64,000 nucleotides of DNA from the NCBI RefSeq assembly GCF_036248255.1, contig NZ_CP109178.1, positions 2,046,001 through 2,110,000 of the forward strand, read 5' to 3'. The notes under the pieces were generated by a model. It was not told where the DNA came from. It saw nothing but the letters and a program-made list of their open reading frames with translations, and ran no database searches. The DNA is from Streptomyces sp. NBC_01717. Its GTDB lineage: Bacteria; Actinomycetota; Actinomycetes; Streptomycetales; Streptomycetaceae. The position numbers and the translations under genes were made by a program. Of this stretch, positions 26,654 through 34,640 are shown piece after piece. The first letter of the stretch is position 1, and each line of letters opens with the position of its first letter.

Positions 26654-27412
26654 TCAGCGTACGAGGAGCTGGAAGTCGAAGGCGTAGCGCGAGGCCCGGT
26701 AGACATGGGAGGCGAATTCGACCGCCCGCCCGGTGTCGTCGTACGTGGTGCGCTCCATCGTCAGCAGCGGCGCGCCCTCGGGCTCGGCGAGCTGGGCGGC
26801 CTCCTCGGCCGTGGCGAGGCGGGCGCCGACGTTCTGGCGCGCGCTGTGCAGGGTGATACCGGCAGCGCGCATGATCCGGTAGAGGCCGGTGGCCTCCAGC
26901 CGTTCGGTGCCCAGGTCGACCAGGCCGGCCGGCACGTGGTTGCGCAGCAGGGCCATCGGTTCGTCGTGCGCGGACCGCAGGCGCTCCACGAGGTGGACGT
27001 CGGTGCCTTCCGGGACACCGAGGGCGGCGGCGACCCTGGCGGTGGCGGGCTCGAGCCGGTTGCACAGGACGCGGGTGGCGGGGCGCTGGCCGGCCGCCTC
27101 GAGATCGTCGTACAGGCTGCTCAGTTCGAGGGGCCGCTTGACCTGGCTGTGGACGACCTGGGTGCCCACCCCGCGGCGCCGGACCATCAGGCCCTTGTCG
27201 ACGAGCGACTGGATGGCCTGGCGGACGGTGGGCCGCGACAGGCCGAGCCGGGCCGCGAGGTCGATCTCGTTGCCGAGGAGACTGCCTGGGGCGAGGCGGC
27301 CCTGTTCGATGGCCGCCTCCAGCTGCTGGGACAGCTGGTAGTAGAGCGGGACCGGGCTGCTGCGGTCCACACCGAGTTCGAGGGCGGCGGGGTCGGCGAC
27401 AGGTTTGGGCAC
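26654..27412 (-). CDS. GntR/HutC-family transcriptional regulator
   Basis: 252 residues: winged helix at about 18-85 (YYQLSQQLEAAIEQGRL...LSRPTVRQAIQSLVDKGLMVRRRGVGTQV) and a UTRA ligand-binding domain (about 100-248) ending in the family-typical FDFQLLVR. It is directly upstream of the sugar ABC operon and in the same direction, so it probably controls that operon in response to the sugar or its phosphate. The 70 bp before its start contain several TTGTCC/GGACAA-type half sites including a 14-bp palindrome, consistent with autoregulation. Confidence 0.92.
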   Translation of the reverse strand: MPKPVADPAALELGVDRSSPVPLYYQLSQQLEAAIEQGRLAPGSLLGNEIDLAARLGLSRPTVRQAIQSLVDKGLMVRRRGVGTQVVHSQVKRPLELSSLYDDLEAAGQRPATRVLCNRLEPATARVAAALGVPEGTDVHLVERLRSAHDEPMALLRNHVPAGLVDLGTERLEATGLYRIMRAAGITLHSARQNVGARLATAEEAAQLAEPEGAPLLTMERTTYDDTGRAVEFASHVYRASRYAFDFQLLVR

Positions 27413-27431
27413 GGCAGGAGCGTAGCCCTCA

Positions 27432-27483
27432 TGTCAGGACCACCGGTAGTCAGGTCGTCCCGTTGTCCGGTTGTCCTGACAAC
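27432..27483. promoter_or_regulatory. Operator cluster of the GntR regulator
   Basis: A perfect palindrome GTTGTCCTGACAAC lies at 27470-27483. TGTCAGGAC occurs again at 27432-27440 in opposite orientation to the 27473-27481 copy, and related GTCAGGTCGTCC/GTTGTCC elements fill the space between. The location, 20-70 bp upstream of the GntR start, indicates autoregulation. The reverse-strand 11-mer TTGTCAGGACA recurs upstream of the oxidoreductase gene at 29639. Confidence 0.7.
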
Positions 27484-27630
27484 GTTGCTCAGGAGATGCG
27501 ATACGCCCGGGGTCACCCGATCGCGGGCGGCTCGGCGGGCGACCCGGGCGGGGTGATCGTAGTGTGCGGGTGGGGTGCTCCGGGGGCGCACCACCGGTGC
27601 CGTACGACGGGTCGATGTGAGGGAGAGCAG

Positions 27631-28050
27631 ATGTCCAAGCCACCGTTGCCGGACGAAGCCGTGACCATGCTGAAGAAGGCGAACCCGGCCGTCATCACCA
27701 CGCTCCGCCCGGACGGCCAGCCGGTGTCCACCCCGACCTGGTACCTCTGGGACGACGGCCGGGTGCTGGTGAACATGGACGAGGGCCGCAAGCGGCTGGA
27801 GCACATCCGCCGCGACCCGCGCGTCACTCTCACCGTGCTGGACGAGGCGGGCTGGTACACGCACATCAGCATCATCGGCCGCGTCGCCGAGACACGCCCG
27901 GACGAGGGCCTCGCCGACATCGACAGGCTGGCCCGTCAGTACTTGGGCAACGACTACCCCATGCGGGACCGCGACCGGGTGAGCGCCTGGATCGAGATCG
28001 AACGCTGGCACGGCTGGGGCACCCTGAAGGACAACAGCCAACCGGGCTGA
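27631..28050 (+). CDS. PPOX-class (F420-dependent-like) pyridoxamine 5'-phosphate oxidase-fold protein
   Basis: 139-residue split-barrel flavin/F420-binding protein. Recognisable features are NPAVITTLRPDGQPVSTPTWYLWDDGRVLVNMDEGRKRLEHIRRDPRVTLTVL in shortened form (residues about 16-70), and the C-terminal SAWIEIERWHGWG. ATG at 27631 follows a GGGAGAG ribosome site. Actinobacterial members reduce or bind diverse substrates with F420, so function is open. It ends just before a strong palindromic terminator and is convergent with the amidase gene. Confidence 0.88.
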   Translation: MSKPPLPDEAVTMLKKANPAVITTLRPDGQPVSTPTWYLWDDGRVLVNMDEGRKRLEHIRRDPRVTLTVLDEAGWYTHISIIGRVAETRPDEGLADIDRLARQYLGNDYPMRDRDRVSAWIEIERWHGWGTLKDNSQPG

Positions 28051-28075
28051 CCATCCGCCGGGGCACCGGCCCCGC

Positions 28076-28133
28076 CACGGCCGGCCGGCCGGCCGGCCGT
28101 GAAGCGAAGGCCCGCAGGCCGGCGGGTCTTCGC
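28076..28133. terminator. Two hairpins between convergent genes, one a perfect 26-bp CCGG palindrome
   Basis: Positions 28076-28101 are a perfect 26-bp palindrome built of CCGG units flanked by CACG/CGTG. A second hairpin follows with arms at 28104-28115 and 28122-28133 (GCGAAGgCCCGC paired with GCGGGtCTTCGC). They separate convergent genes and would terminate both transcripts. Confidence 0.7.
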
Positions 28134-28163
28134 ACACGTGCCGGTCGGCTGCCGCGGACGGGT

Positions 28164-29294
28164 TCAGACCTGGAACGCCTGCCGTACCGAGCCGCCGACG
28201 ACGGCGCACCACGTGCTCTTCCCGACCTTGCCGTCGGGAACGAGGCCGTGCAGTCGCTGAAGGCCCTGGACGGCTTTCATGGTCCCGTGGTCGTACGTGC
28301 CCGTCGGTGCGGCATCGGCGTATCCCTTGCGGACGAGCATCTCCTGCAGGGCCACGACGGGCAGGCCGGTGGCGTGCTTGCCGAGGGTGGGTACGAGCGC
28401 CTCCCAGGTGGCACGGTCGAAGGTGCAGTCCGGGTCGACCGGTATGCCGTTCCTCGCCTGGAAGTCGTTCACGACCGGGTTCATGTCCTGGCCGAAGACG
28501 CCGTCGGCGGCCAGTTCGTATCCGACGTCGGCGAGCAGGTACTGCGCCACCTTGACGACGGGGCCGCCGACGAACCGCCAGATGTCCGGCCACCGACGCT
28601 CCGGTATCGCGCCGGCCGGCGTGCCCAGCGCCTTGAGGACGCGCGAGCGGATCATCGGGAACTGCGCGTAGAAGGCGATGCCCGGGCAGTCGGTGTCGCG
28701 GAAGTCCCAGTGGCCGAAGACGTCCCAGGCGTTCAGCTCGAACTTGCGGCACACGGCGGTGCACAGCTCGACCAGCGAGTCGAGGAGGGCCTCGGGCGGG
28801 GTCTCCGTGATGTAGGTGCCCTCGTTCTCGATCCCGATCGCGTTGCCGTTCTCGCCGGGACAGTGGGCGGCGGTCACCTGGTGTTCCCCGGCTTCCAGGG
28901 TCTCCAGACTCCGGTGACGGCCCTCCAGGACGTAGCCGCCCCGGCTCACGGTGAAGTGCTGGCCGGTGTCCGCCCAGCCATTGGTGTCCATGTGCAGGTC
29001 CTGGCAGTCCTTGGCCAGCTGGACGGCGTGCTCGCGCGAGTAGTCGGTGACGTTCGGGAACGCCATGTGGTGCAGGATGATCTTGTTGGTGGTGTTGCCG
29101 GTGATCTGGATGGTGCTGGACGGCGGCCTGGCGCCCCAGCTGTCGCAGTCGATGATCCAGGGGAATTCCGCCGAGGGCGCCGCCTGGGCCACGGCGGGGA
29201 GCGCCAGTTCGGTGCCGACGACCGCAGCGACCGCTCCCCCCAGGCCGAATCTGAACAGCGTACGGCGGTCGACTTCGTGCTCGCGCATGGCCAT
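28164..29294 (-). CDS. Tat-exported peptidoglycan amidase (PGRP/amidase_2) with peptidoglycan-binding domains
   Basis: 376 residues. The N-terminus has a twin-arginine signal (DRRTLFRFG plus hydrophobic stretch ending AVAQA). The amidase/PGRP domain covers about 40-220, with zinc-ligand candidates in IILHHMAFP, the HCPGENGNAIGIENEG block and a C-terminal FGHWDFRDTDCPG. The C-terminal half holds two peptidoglycan-binding-like repeats (VAQYLLADVGYELAADGVFGQ and VVALQEMLVRKGYADAAPTG). It would cleave the MurNAc-L-Ala bond in cell wall. Of two nearby ATGs I take 29294, which lies closer to a GGGGGGA ribosome site. Confidence 0.9.
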   Translation of the reverse strand: MAMREHEVDRRTLFRFGLGGAVAAVVGTELALPAVAQAAPSAEFPWIIDCDSWGARPPSSTIQITGNTTNKIILHHMAFPNVTDYSREHAVQLAKDCQDLHMDTNGWADTGQHFTVSRGGYVLEGRHRSLETLEAGEHQVTAAHCPGENGNAIGIENEGTYITETPPEALLDSLVELCTAVCRKFELNAWDVFGHWDFRDTDCPGIAFYAQFPMIRSRVLKALGTPAGAIPERRWPDIWRFVGGPVVKVAQYLLADVGYELAADGVFGQDMNPVVNDFQARNGIPVDPDCTFDRATWEALVPTLGKHATGLPVVALQEMLVRKGYADAAPTGTYDHGTMKAVQGLQRLHGLVPDGKVGKSTWCAVVGGSVRQAFQV

Positions 29295-29638
29295 GCGGTC
29301 CCCCCAGGGGTCACGGCAGCCTCTTCCGGCTACCGACGGCAACGGGAGATTATGTGGCCCACACACGCAGTACCAGTCTTTCCGAAGATCGTTACGAGCC
29401 CCGCGGGGGCAGGACGGGGCGAATGGGCGCAAGTCACCACTCGCCTTTGCGAACCTTCGGCATCCATGGCGATTTGACGGGCCGCCAGATCAGCCGGACA
29501 GGGCCGCATCGCCGGAGGGCCGGGCGCTGAACGACGACCGACCGGGGTCCTGCCCCTCTGAGGACCGGCACCCGAACACTCTCTCGTTTGTCAGGACATA
29601 TAGTTGACAGCGCAGCCGGTGGGCGGCACGTTGGGTCC
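29295..29638. other. Intergenic region between divergent amidase and oxidoreductase genes
   Basis: 344 bp with no convincing reading frame on either strand. It must hold the two divergent promoters. The only clear structure is the GntR-like element and a TATAGT hexamer close to the right end, described separately. Confidence 0.6.
29588..29608 (+). promoter_or_regulatory. GntR-type half site and -10 upstream of Gfo/Idh/MocA gene
   Basis: TTGTCAGGACA (29588-29598) is identical to an 11-mer in the GntR operator near 27472-27482. It abuts TATAGT (29599-29604), a good -10 hexamer, and GTTGAC (29603-29608) provides a partial inverted match to GTCA. The position over the -10 suggests repression by the nearby GntR protein, by inference. 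Confidence 0.55.
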
Positions 29639-30643
29639 ATGCGTATCGGACTCATCGGCACCGGCCGGATCGGTTCCTTCCATGCGGGTGTGCTGGCCCG
29701 CCACCCCGCCGTGGACACGCTGGTGGTGACGGACACCGACGGGGCAAGGGCAGCCGCCGTCGCGGCCCGGACAGGCGCTTCAGCCGCCGGGTCCGTGGCC
29801 GAAGTGCTGCGCGCGGGGGTGGACGCCGTCGTGATCGCCTCGGCCACGTCGACGCACGCGGAGCTGATCGGGGCGGCCGCGCGTGCGGGGCTGCCCGCCT
29901 TCTGCGAGAAGCCGATCGCGCTGGACCCTGCGGGGACGCTGAGCGCGCTGCGCGAGGTCGAGCGGGCCGGGAGCGTGCTCCAACTGGGCTTCATGCGCAG
30001 GTTCGACGCCGGGTACGCCGCGGCGCGCACCGCCGTACGGGGCGGAGCGCTGGGCAGGCTGCACACCGTGCGGGCCGTGACGTCCGATCCGGCGCCGCCG
30101 CCCGCCGCGTATCTGCCGCACTCCGGCGGTCTGTTCCGGGACTGTCTGGTCCATGACTTCGACATCCTGCGGTGGGTGACGGGCCGTGAGGTGGTGGAGG
30201 TGTATGCCACCGGATCGGATGCCGGGCCCGCGATGTTCCGTGCGGCAGGCGATGTCGACACGGCGGCGGCCCTGTTGACCCTCGACGACGCCACACTGGC
30301 CACCGCGACGGCGACCCGGTGCAACGGCGCCGGGTACGACGTACGGATGGAGCTGGCGGGCGAGCTCGGTCAGATCGCGGTCGGGCTCGACGAGCGCACT
30401 CCGCTGACATCGGTGGAGCCACAGGGCCCCGCCGCCCCGGCCAAGCCCTGGCCGGGGTTCCTGGAGCGGTTCGCCCCGGCGTACGAGGCGGAACTGGACG
30501 CGTTCGTACGGGTGGTGCGGGGCGAGGTGGCCAACCCGTGCGACGGCCGGGAAGCTCTCTACGCACTGCGGATCGCGGAGGCGTGCGAGCTGTCCCGGCG
30601 CGAGCACCGACCGGTGGCGGTGGCGGAGATCCCGGCCGACTGA
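29639..30643 (+). CDS. Gfo/Idh/MocA oxidoreductase, inositol 2-dehydrogenase-like
   Basis: 334 residues: N-terminal Rossmann domain with GLIGTGRIGSFHA, catalytic Lys in CEKPIALD, and C-terminal substrate domain with the Asp/His pair in GGLFRDCLVHDFDILRW, the pattern of myo-inositol and related polyol dehydrogenases. ATG at 29639; the frame begins 17 codons earlier but without support. No strong ribosome site is present. A GntR-type element shared with the nearby sugar-transporter regulator suggests it oxidises the imported polyol or sugar, by inference. Confidence 0.88.
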   Translation: MRIGLIGTGRIGSFHAGVLARHPAVDTLVVTDTDGARAAAVAARTGASAAGSVAEVLRAGVDAVVIASATSTHAELIGAAARAGLPAFCEKPIALDPAGTLSALREVERAGSVLQLGFMRRFDAGYAAARTAVRGGALGRLHTVRAVTSDPAPPPAAYLPHSGGLFRDCLVHDFDILRWVTGREVVEVYATGSDAGPAMFRAAGDVDTAAALLTLDDATLATATATRCNGAGYDVRMELAGELGQIAVGLDERTPLTSVEPQGPAAPAKPWPGFLERFAPAYEAELDAFVRVVRGEVANPCDGREALYALRIAEACELSRREHRPVAVAEIPAD

Positions 30644-30658
30644 GGCGGAATGTCCCCG

Positions 30659-31075
30659 TCAGCTCCGGGCGGGGAGCACGGTCCCCTGGGCGACCGCGCA
30701 CAGGGTTTCCGTGCCGTCGTCCGCTGCGGCGAACAGATCGCAGCGCACGACGGCCTGGCGGCGGCCGGTGTGGACGACGACGGCGCGGGCGATCAGGGTG
30801 CGGCCGGTGGCGGGCCGGATGTACTGGATCGAGAAGCCGCCGGTGAGTACGGCCGGTCCGAGGGTCGTCCCGGCGGCGAACGTGATCGAGTTGTCGGCGG
30901 CGTAGGAGAGCACTCCGCCGTGCACGAAGCCGTTCTGCTGCTGGAGTTCCGGACGGATGTCCACTTGGAGGGTGGCCGCACCGTCCCCGAAAGCGGTTAT
31001 CCGTGCCCCGACGAGCCGGCTGAACGGCTGGCTGTCGAGGACCTTCTGTGCCATCTGCAAATCAAGTCCGGTCAT
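30659..31075 (-). CDS. PaaI-family hotdog thioesterase
   Basis: 138 residues with the hotdog-fold signature NGFVHGGVLSYAADNSITFAA (catalytic Asn/Gly/His region) and C-terminal strands VVVHTGRRQAVVRCDLF. It hydrolyses an acyl-CoA or aryl-CoA of unknown identity. It lies 16 nt downstream of the cytochrome P450 gene on the same strand, so they are probably co-transcribed. It is convergent with the oxidoreductase gene, 15 nt away. Confidence 0.88.
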   Translation of the reverse strand: MTGLDLQMAQKVLDSQPFSRLVGARITAFGDGAATLQVDIRPELQQQNGFVHGGVLSYAADNSITFAAGTTLGPAVLTGGFSIQYIRPATGRTLIARAVVVHTGRRQAVVRCDLFAAADDGTETLCAVAQGTVLPARS

Positions 31076-31091
31076 GACACGCTTTCCTACC

Positions 31092-32270
31092 TCACCAGCG
31101 CACCGGCAACCGTCGCACCCCTCGGATCAGCATCCCCGGCAGCCAGTCGAGCTCCCCGGTTTCCGGGGCGAGTTCGAGATCCGGGCAGCGCTCCAGCAGC
31201 GCGCGGATCGCGATCCGGCCCTCCATACGGGCCAGCGGCGCCCCCATGCAGAAGTGGATGCCGTGTCCGAACGCCAGATGCCCCTGGGTGTCGCGACGGA
31301 TGTCGAAACGGTCCGGTTCCGGATAGCGGGCGGGGTCGCGGTCGGCTCCGGCCAGGGCGATCAGGACCGCTTCGCCGGCCGGAATGACCCGGGAGCCGAT
31401 CCCGACCGGTTCACGGGTGAAGCGGAAGGTGGCGGTCTCCACCGGCCCGTCGTACCGGAGCATCTCCTCGACCGCACCGTCGATCAACCCGAAGTCGGCG
31501 CGGAGTGCGGCCAGTTGATCAGGGTGGGTGAGCAGCGCGCGTACCCCGTTGGAGATCAGGTTGACCGTGGTCTCATGACCGGCGACGAGCAGCAGGAAGG
31601 CCATCCCGACGAGTTCGTCGGACGACAGACCGTCGCCCTCCTCGTCACGCGCCCGGATCAGTGCACTCAACAGGTCGTCACCGGGCGAGCACCGCTTGTC
31701 CTCGATGAGCTCGACCAGATAGGCGCCCATCGAGCGGACCGCCTCGCCCTCCTCCTGCGCCGTCTTCGGGGCGACGATGCCGTTCGACAGCCGGCGGAAC
31801 TCGTTGCGGTCCAGGTCCGGCACACCGATCAGCTCGCAGATGACCGTCATGGGCAGCGGGAAGGCGAGCGCGTCGACCAGGTCACCGTGCCCGGCGGGCA
31901 CCATCGCGTCGAGCAGCTCATCGGTGATCTGCTGGACGCGCGGCCGCAGCGACTCGATCCTGCGGGCGGTGAACTCGCGGGCGACGAGCTTGCGCAGCCG
32001 GGTGTGGTGGGGCGCGTCCATCTCCAGCATGTTGGCGTTGATCGGATCGCCCGCGCCCGTCGCGTACGGCGTCGTCCGCCAGTCCTTGCCGAGCCGCTGG
32101 TCGGCGAGGGCCGCGCGGCCCTCCTCGTAACCGACGATCAGCCAGACCCGCTCGAAGTCGTCGGTACGGATGGTGTGCACCGGTCCCTCGGCGCGCATCT
32201 TCGCGTAGTACGGATACGGATTCGCGGTGAAGTCCTGGATCCCGCGAAGATCGACGTCCACTGCGGACAC
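31092..32270 (-). CDS. Cytochrome P450
   Basis: 392-residue soluble bacterial P450. Heme Cys is C341 in FGHGIHFCMG; the I-helix oxygen-activation motif AGHETT is at 230-235; the ExxR motif is E269-R272 (EMLR). GTG start has GGGAGGGGG about 6 nt upstream. No ferredoxin or reductase is adjacent, so electron partners come from elsewhere. A neighbouring thioesterase suggests an acyl or aromatic substrate, but this is only context. CYP107/CYP105-like by general appearance. Confidence 0.93.
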   Translation of the reverse strand: MSAVDVDLRGIQDFTANPYPYYAKMRAEGPVHTIRTDDFERVWLIVGYEEGRAALADQRLGKDWRTTPYATGAGDPINANMLEMDAPHHTRLRKLVAREFTARRIESLRPRVQQITDELLDAMVPAGHGDLVDALAFPLPMTVICELIGVPDLDRNEFRRLSNGIVAPKTAQEEGEAVRSMGAYLVELIEDKRCSPGDDLLSALIRARDEEGDGLSSDELVGMAFLLLVAGHETTVNLISNGVRALLTHPDQLAALRADFGLIDGAVEEMLRYDGPVETATFRFTREPVGIGSRVIPAGEAVLIALAGADRDPARYPEPDRFDIRRDTQGHLAFGHGIHFCMGAPLARMEGRIAIRALLERCPDLELAPETGELDWLPGMLIRGVRRLPVRW

Positions 32271-32320
32271 GGTCCGCCCCCTCCCGGCCGGTTCGGTCGA
32301 TCTGCTCGGATCGACCCCCC

Positions 32321-33040
32321 TCAGCCTACGTCGCCGGTGGCGTCGCCCTCCTCGTAGAGCAGACCCGCGTCGTGCACCAACAGCGCAATCTGAACGCGGT
32401 TGTTGAAGCCGAACCTCGCGAGAATGCGCGACACATGGGCCTTCACGGTGGCCACGCTGAGATACAGGGTCGCGGCGATCTCCGCGTTGGACCGGCCTCG
32501 CCCGACGGCGACCGCGACCTCGCGCTCCCGCTCGGCGAGGGAGGCGATCCGCTGCCGGGCCCGTTCGGCCCGGGCCGGCCGGCCGTCGGCGCCGCCCGCG
32601 GCACGAGCCATGAGCTGCCGGGTGACGGCGGGCGACAGCACGGGGTCACCGGCCGCGACCCGTCGCACCGAGTCGACGATCTGCGCGGGCGGGGTGTCCT
32701 TCAGGACGAATCCTGCGGCTCCGGCGCGGATGGCCCGCAGCACCTGCTCGTCGGCGTGGAACGTGGTGAGGACGACGACCTCGGGCGCGTCGGGTCTGCC
32801 GCGCAGCGCCTCGGTCGCGGTCAGCCCGTCCATGGTCGGCATCCTGATGTCCATCAGCACCACATCGGGGCGGTGCCGGTCGACGAGATCCGCGACCTCG
32901 GAGCCGTCCGCACCCTCCCCCACGACGGTGATGTCGTCGACGCCGCCGAGCATGAACGTCAGCCCGGCACGTACGAGTGGGTCGTCGTCGACGATGAGCA
33001 GCCGGACGGGGCGCGCCACGGGATCCCTGGGGATGGTCAT
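32321..33040 (-). CDS. NarL/FixJ-family response regulator
   Basis: 239 residues with receiver D64 (VVLMDIRMP) and acidic residues D18-D20. A linker follows, then a LuxR-type HTH (LAEREREVAVAVGRGRSNAEIAATLYLSVATVKAHVSRIL shortened here) at about 170-225. ATG at 33040 overlaps the kinase stop by 4 nt. It is the second gene of a kinase-regulator operon. Binding sites may be the GACTT/AAGTC elements upstream of the kinase. Confidence 0.92.
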   Translation of the reverse strand: MTIPRDPVARPVRLLIVDDDPLVRAGLTFMLGGVDDITVVGEGADGSEVADLVDRHRPDVVLMDIRMPTMDGLTATEALRGRPDAPEVVVLTTFHADEQVLRAIRAGAAGFVLKDTPPAQIVDSVRRVAAGDPVLSPAVTRQLMARAAGGADGRPARAERARQRIASLAEREREVAVAVGRGRSNAEIAATLYLSVATVKAHVSRILARFGFNNRVQIALLVHDAGLLYEEGDATGDVG

Positions 33041-34263
33041 GAGGACCACGGTAGCCAGGCCCGGACGACGAAGCCGCCGTCGGGTTCCGGGCCGTGGTCG
33101 AGGCGGCCGCCCGCGAGGGTGGCACGCTCGGTGAGACCGATGAGGCCCTGGCCGGAGCCGGGGACCCGCTCGAACGGTTCGACGGGTGCCGGGTTGCGTA
33201 CCTCGACGGTGAGACCGTCGCCCGGTCCACCGGTGACGGTGACGGTGACCTCGGTGCCGGGGGCGTGCTTACGGGCGTTGGTCAGGCCCTCCTGGGCGAT
33301 GCGGTACACGGTGCGGCCGGTTGCGGCGGGGGCGGTGACCGGGTCGGCGACGCGGTTGTCGAGGGTGACCTTCATCCCCGCCAGTCGGGATTCGGCGATC
33401 AGTGCGTCCAGCGTGGCGAGGGTGGGCTGCGGCCGGTTGCCGTCCCCGTTGTCGCCGTCGCCGGGGCTCCGGAGGACGCCGATGATCTCGCGCAGGTCCT
33501 GGAGCGCCTCGTGCGCGCTGTCCCGGATGACCCCTGCGGCCCGGGCGACCTCGGCCGCCGGCGCGTCGGGGCGGAATTCGAGGGCGCCCGCGTGGACGCT
33601 GAGGAGGGTCAGCCGGTGGGCGAGCACATCGTGCATCTCGCGCGCGATGGCCTCGCGGGCCAGCCGCTGGGCCTGCTCGGCCCGGAGCGCGGCCTCCGCT
33701 TCGGCCCGGCGGGCACGCTCGCGCAGCGTGACGACGAGCTGGCGTCTGGACCGTACGACCATTCCCCAGCTCAGCACCAGCAGGACCAGCAGCGCCCCGA
33801 CAACCGTGGACGCGAGGAACGAGGTTGCCGGGTCGGGGCGCAGATACGGCTGTACGGGCGCGACGGCCAGCGCGAGCACGCCGACGGCGGCCACCGGTCT
33901 GAACGGCCGGTGCACCGCCACGCTGAACAGCGCCACGAGCAGGGCCCCGGCGGCTACCGGTTCGACGACCGAGACCAGTGTCAGGGTCACAGCCAGGCCG
34001 ACCGGCCACCGCCGCCGTGTCCACAGGGCGCAACAGGCCGCGGCGCCGACCAGCGAGTCGATGAAGACGACCCCGTCGGGGGTGGTGCGGTCGGCGTCGA
34101 TGGCGCCTGCCGCGGCCGCGCCGATCGCCGCCGCGCAGAGGAACGCCGTGATGTCGACGACCCAGTCCCGTACCGTGCGGCGCGCTCTGCGGCCCTGGTC
34201 ACCGGGCAGCTCGGGATCGGCCATCGCCGAGGGCAGCAGCCAGGGGTACTCCGTGCGCGTCAT
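33037..34263 (-). CDS. NarL-system sensor histidine kinase (HisKA_3)
   Basis: 408 residues: four to six TM segments in the first 185 residues, then a coiled linker. The phosphoacceptor block is REMHDVLAHRLTLLSVHAG (His in EMHDVLAH), and the HATPase domain carries QEGLTNARKHA and GSGQGLIGLTERA. ATG at 34263 is preceded at exactly 7 nt by TAGTTT and has no ribosome site, so a leaderless transcript is likely. The frame runs 30 codons further upstream without support. Divergent from a small membrane-protein gene across a region rich in GACTT repeats. Confidence 0.9.
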   Translation of the reverse strand: MTRTEYPWLLPSAMADPELPGDQGRRARRTVRDWVVDITAFLCAAAIGAAAAGAIDADRTTPDGVVFIDSLVGAAACCALWTRRRWPVGLAVTLTLVSVVEPVAAGALLVALFSVAVHRPFRPVAAVGVLALAVAPVQPYLRPDPATSFLASTVVGALLVLLVLSWGMVVRSRRQLVVTLRERARRAEAEAALRAEQAQRLAREAIAREMHDVLAHRLTLLSVHAGALEFRPDAPAAEVARAAGVIRDSAHEALQDLREIIGVLRSPGDGDNGDGNRPQPTLATLDALIAESRLAGMKVTLDNRVADPVTAPAATGRTVYRIAQEGLTNARKHAPGTEVTVTVTGGPGDGLTVEVRNPAPVEPFERVPGSGQGLIGLTERATLAGGRLDHGPEPDGGFVVRAWLPWSS

Positions 34264-34320
34264 ATCGACAAAACTACTCAGGTGGCGGGCTGGTACCGGC
34301 CGTACGGGAGCGGGAGGCCA

Positions 34321-34372
34321 CCGAAGTCGCCGGACCGGAGACTTCGGTAGCACCGGATCGGAGACTTAAGTC
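34321..34372. promoter_or_regulatory. GACTT/AAGTC repeat cluster between kinase and small membrane protein
   Basis: CCGAAGTC (34321-34328) pairs with GACTTCGG (34340-34347). A second element is the perfect palindrome GACTTAAGTC (34363-34372). The two 15-nt copies CCGGACCGGAGACTT and CCGGATCGGAGACTT begin 23 bp apart, at 34330 and 34353. This looks like a set of dimer sites for one regulator, plausibly the NarL protein next door. Confidence 0.6.
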
Positions 34373-34431
34373 GCAACGGGGCAGACCGGCGGCCGACGCG
34401 GCGGTGGGACCCTACGCGCGAGGCTCACGGG

Positions 34432-34635
34432 ATGAAGAAACTCTGTGAGTCGGTCGGCTTCATCGTCTTCATCCAGGGCGTCACCGGGCTGCTCCACGAA
34501 TGGACGGGCTGGTTCCGGCTCTGGGCGGTGGTGCGGAGACTGGAGTTCCTCGGTGGGTACGCGGTGTTCGTCAACGTCGTGCTGGTGATGACGGGAGCCG
34601 CTGTCATGGTGGCAGCCGACCGGCTCAAGGAGTAG
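34432..34635 (+). CDS. Small conserved-looking membrane protein
   Basis: 67 residues with two hydrophobic segments (about 7-21 and 40-61) separated by a basic loop, ending in ADRLKE. ATG at 34432 has GAGG about 8 nt upstream. The product is unknown. It is divergent from the NarL-type kinase and shares its repeat-rich control region. Its stop lies 5 nt from the convergent EamA stop, and both genes end in copies of CTCAAGGAG. Confidence 0.65.
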   Translation: MKKLCESVGFIVFIQGVTGLLHEWTGWFRLWAVVRRLEFLGGYAVFVNVVLVMTGAAVMVAADRLKE

Positions 34636-34640
34636 CCGAC

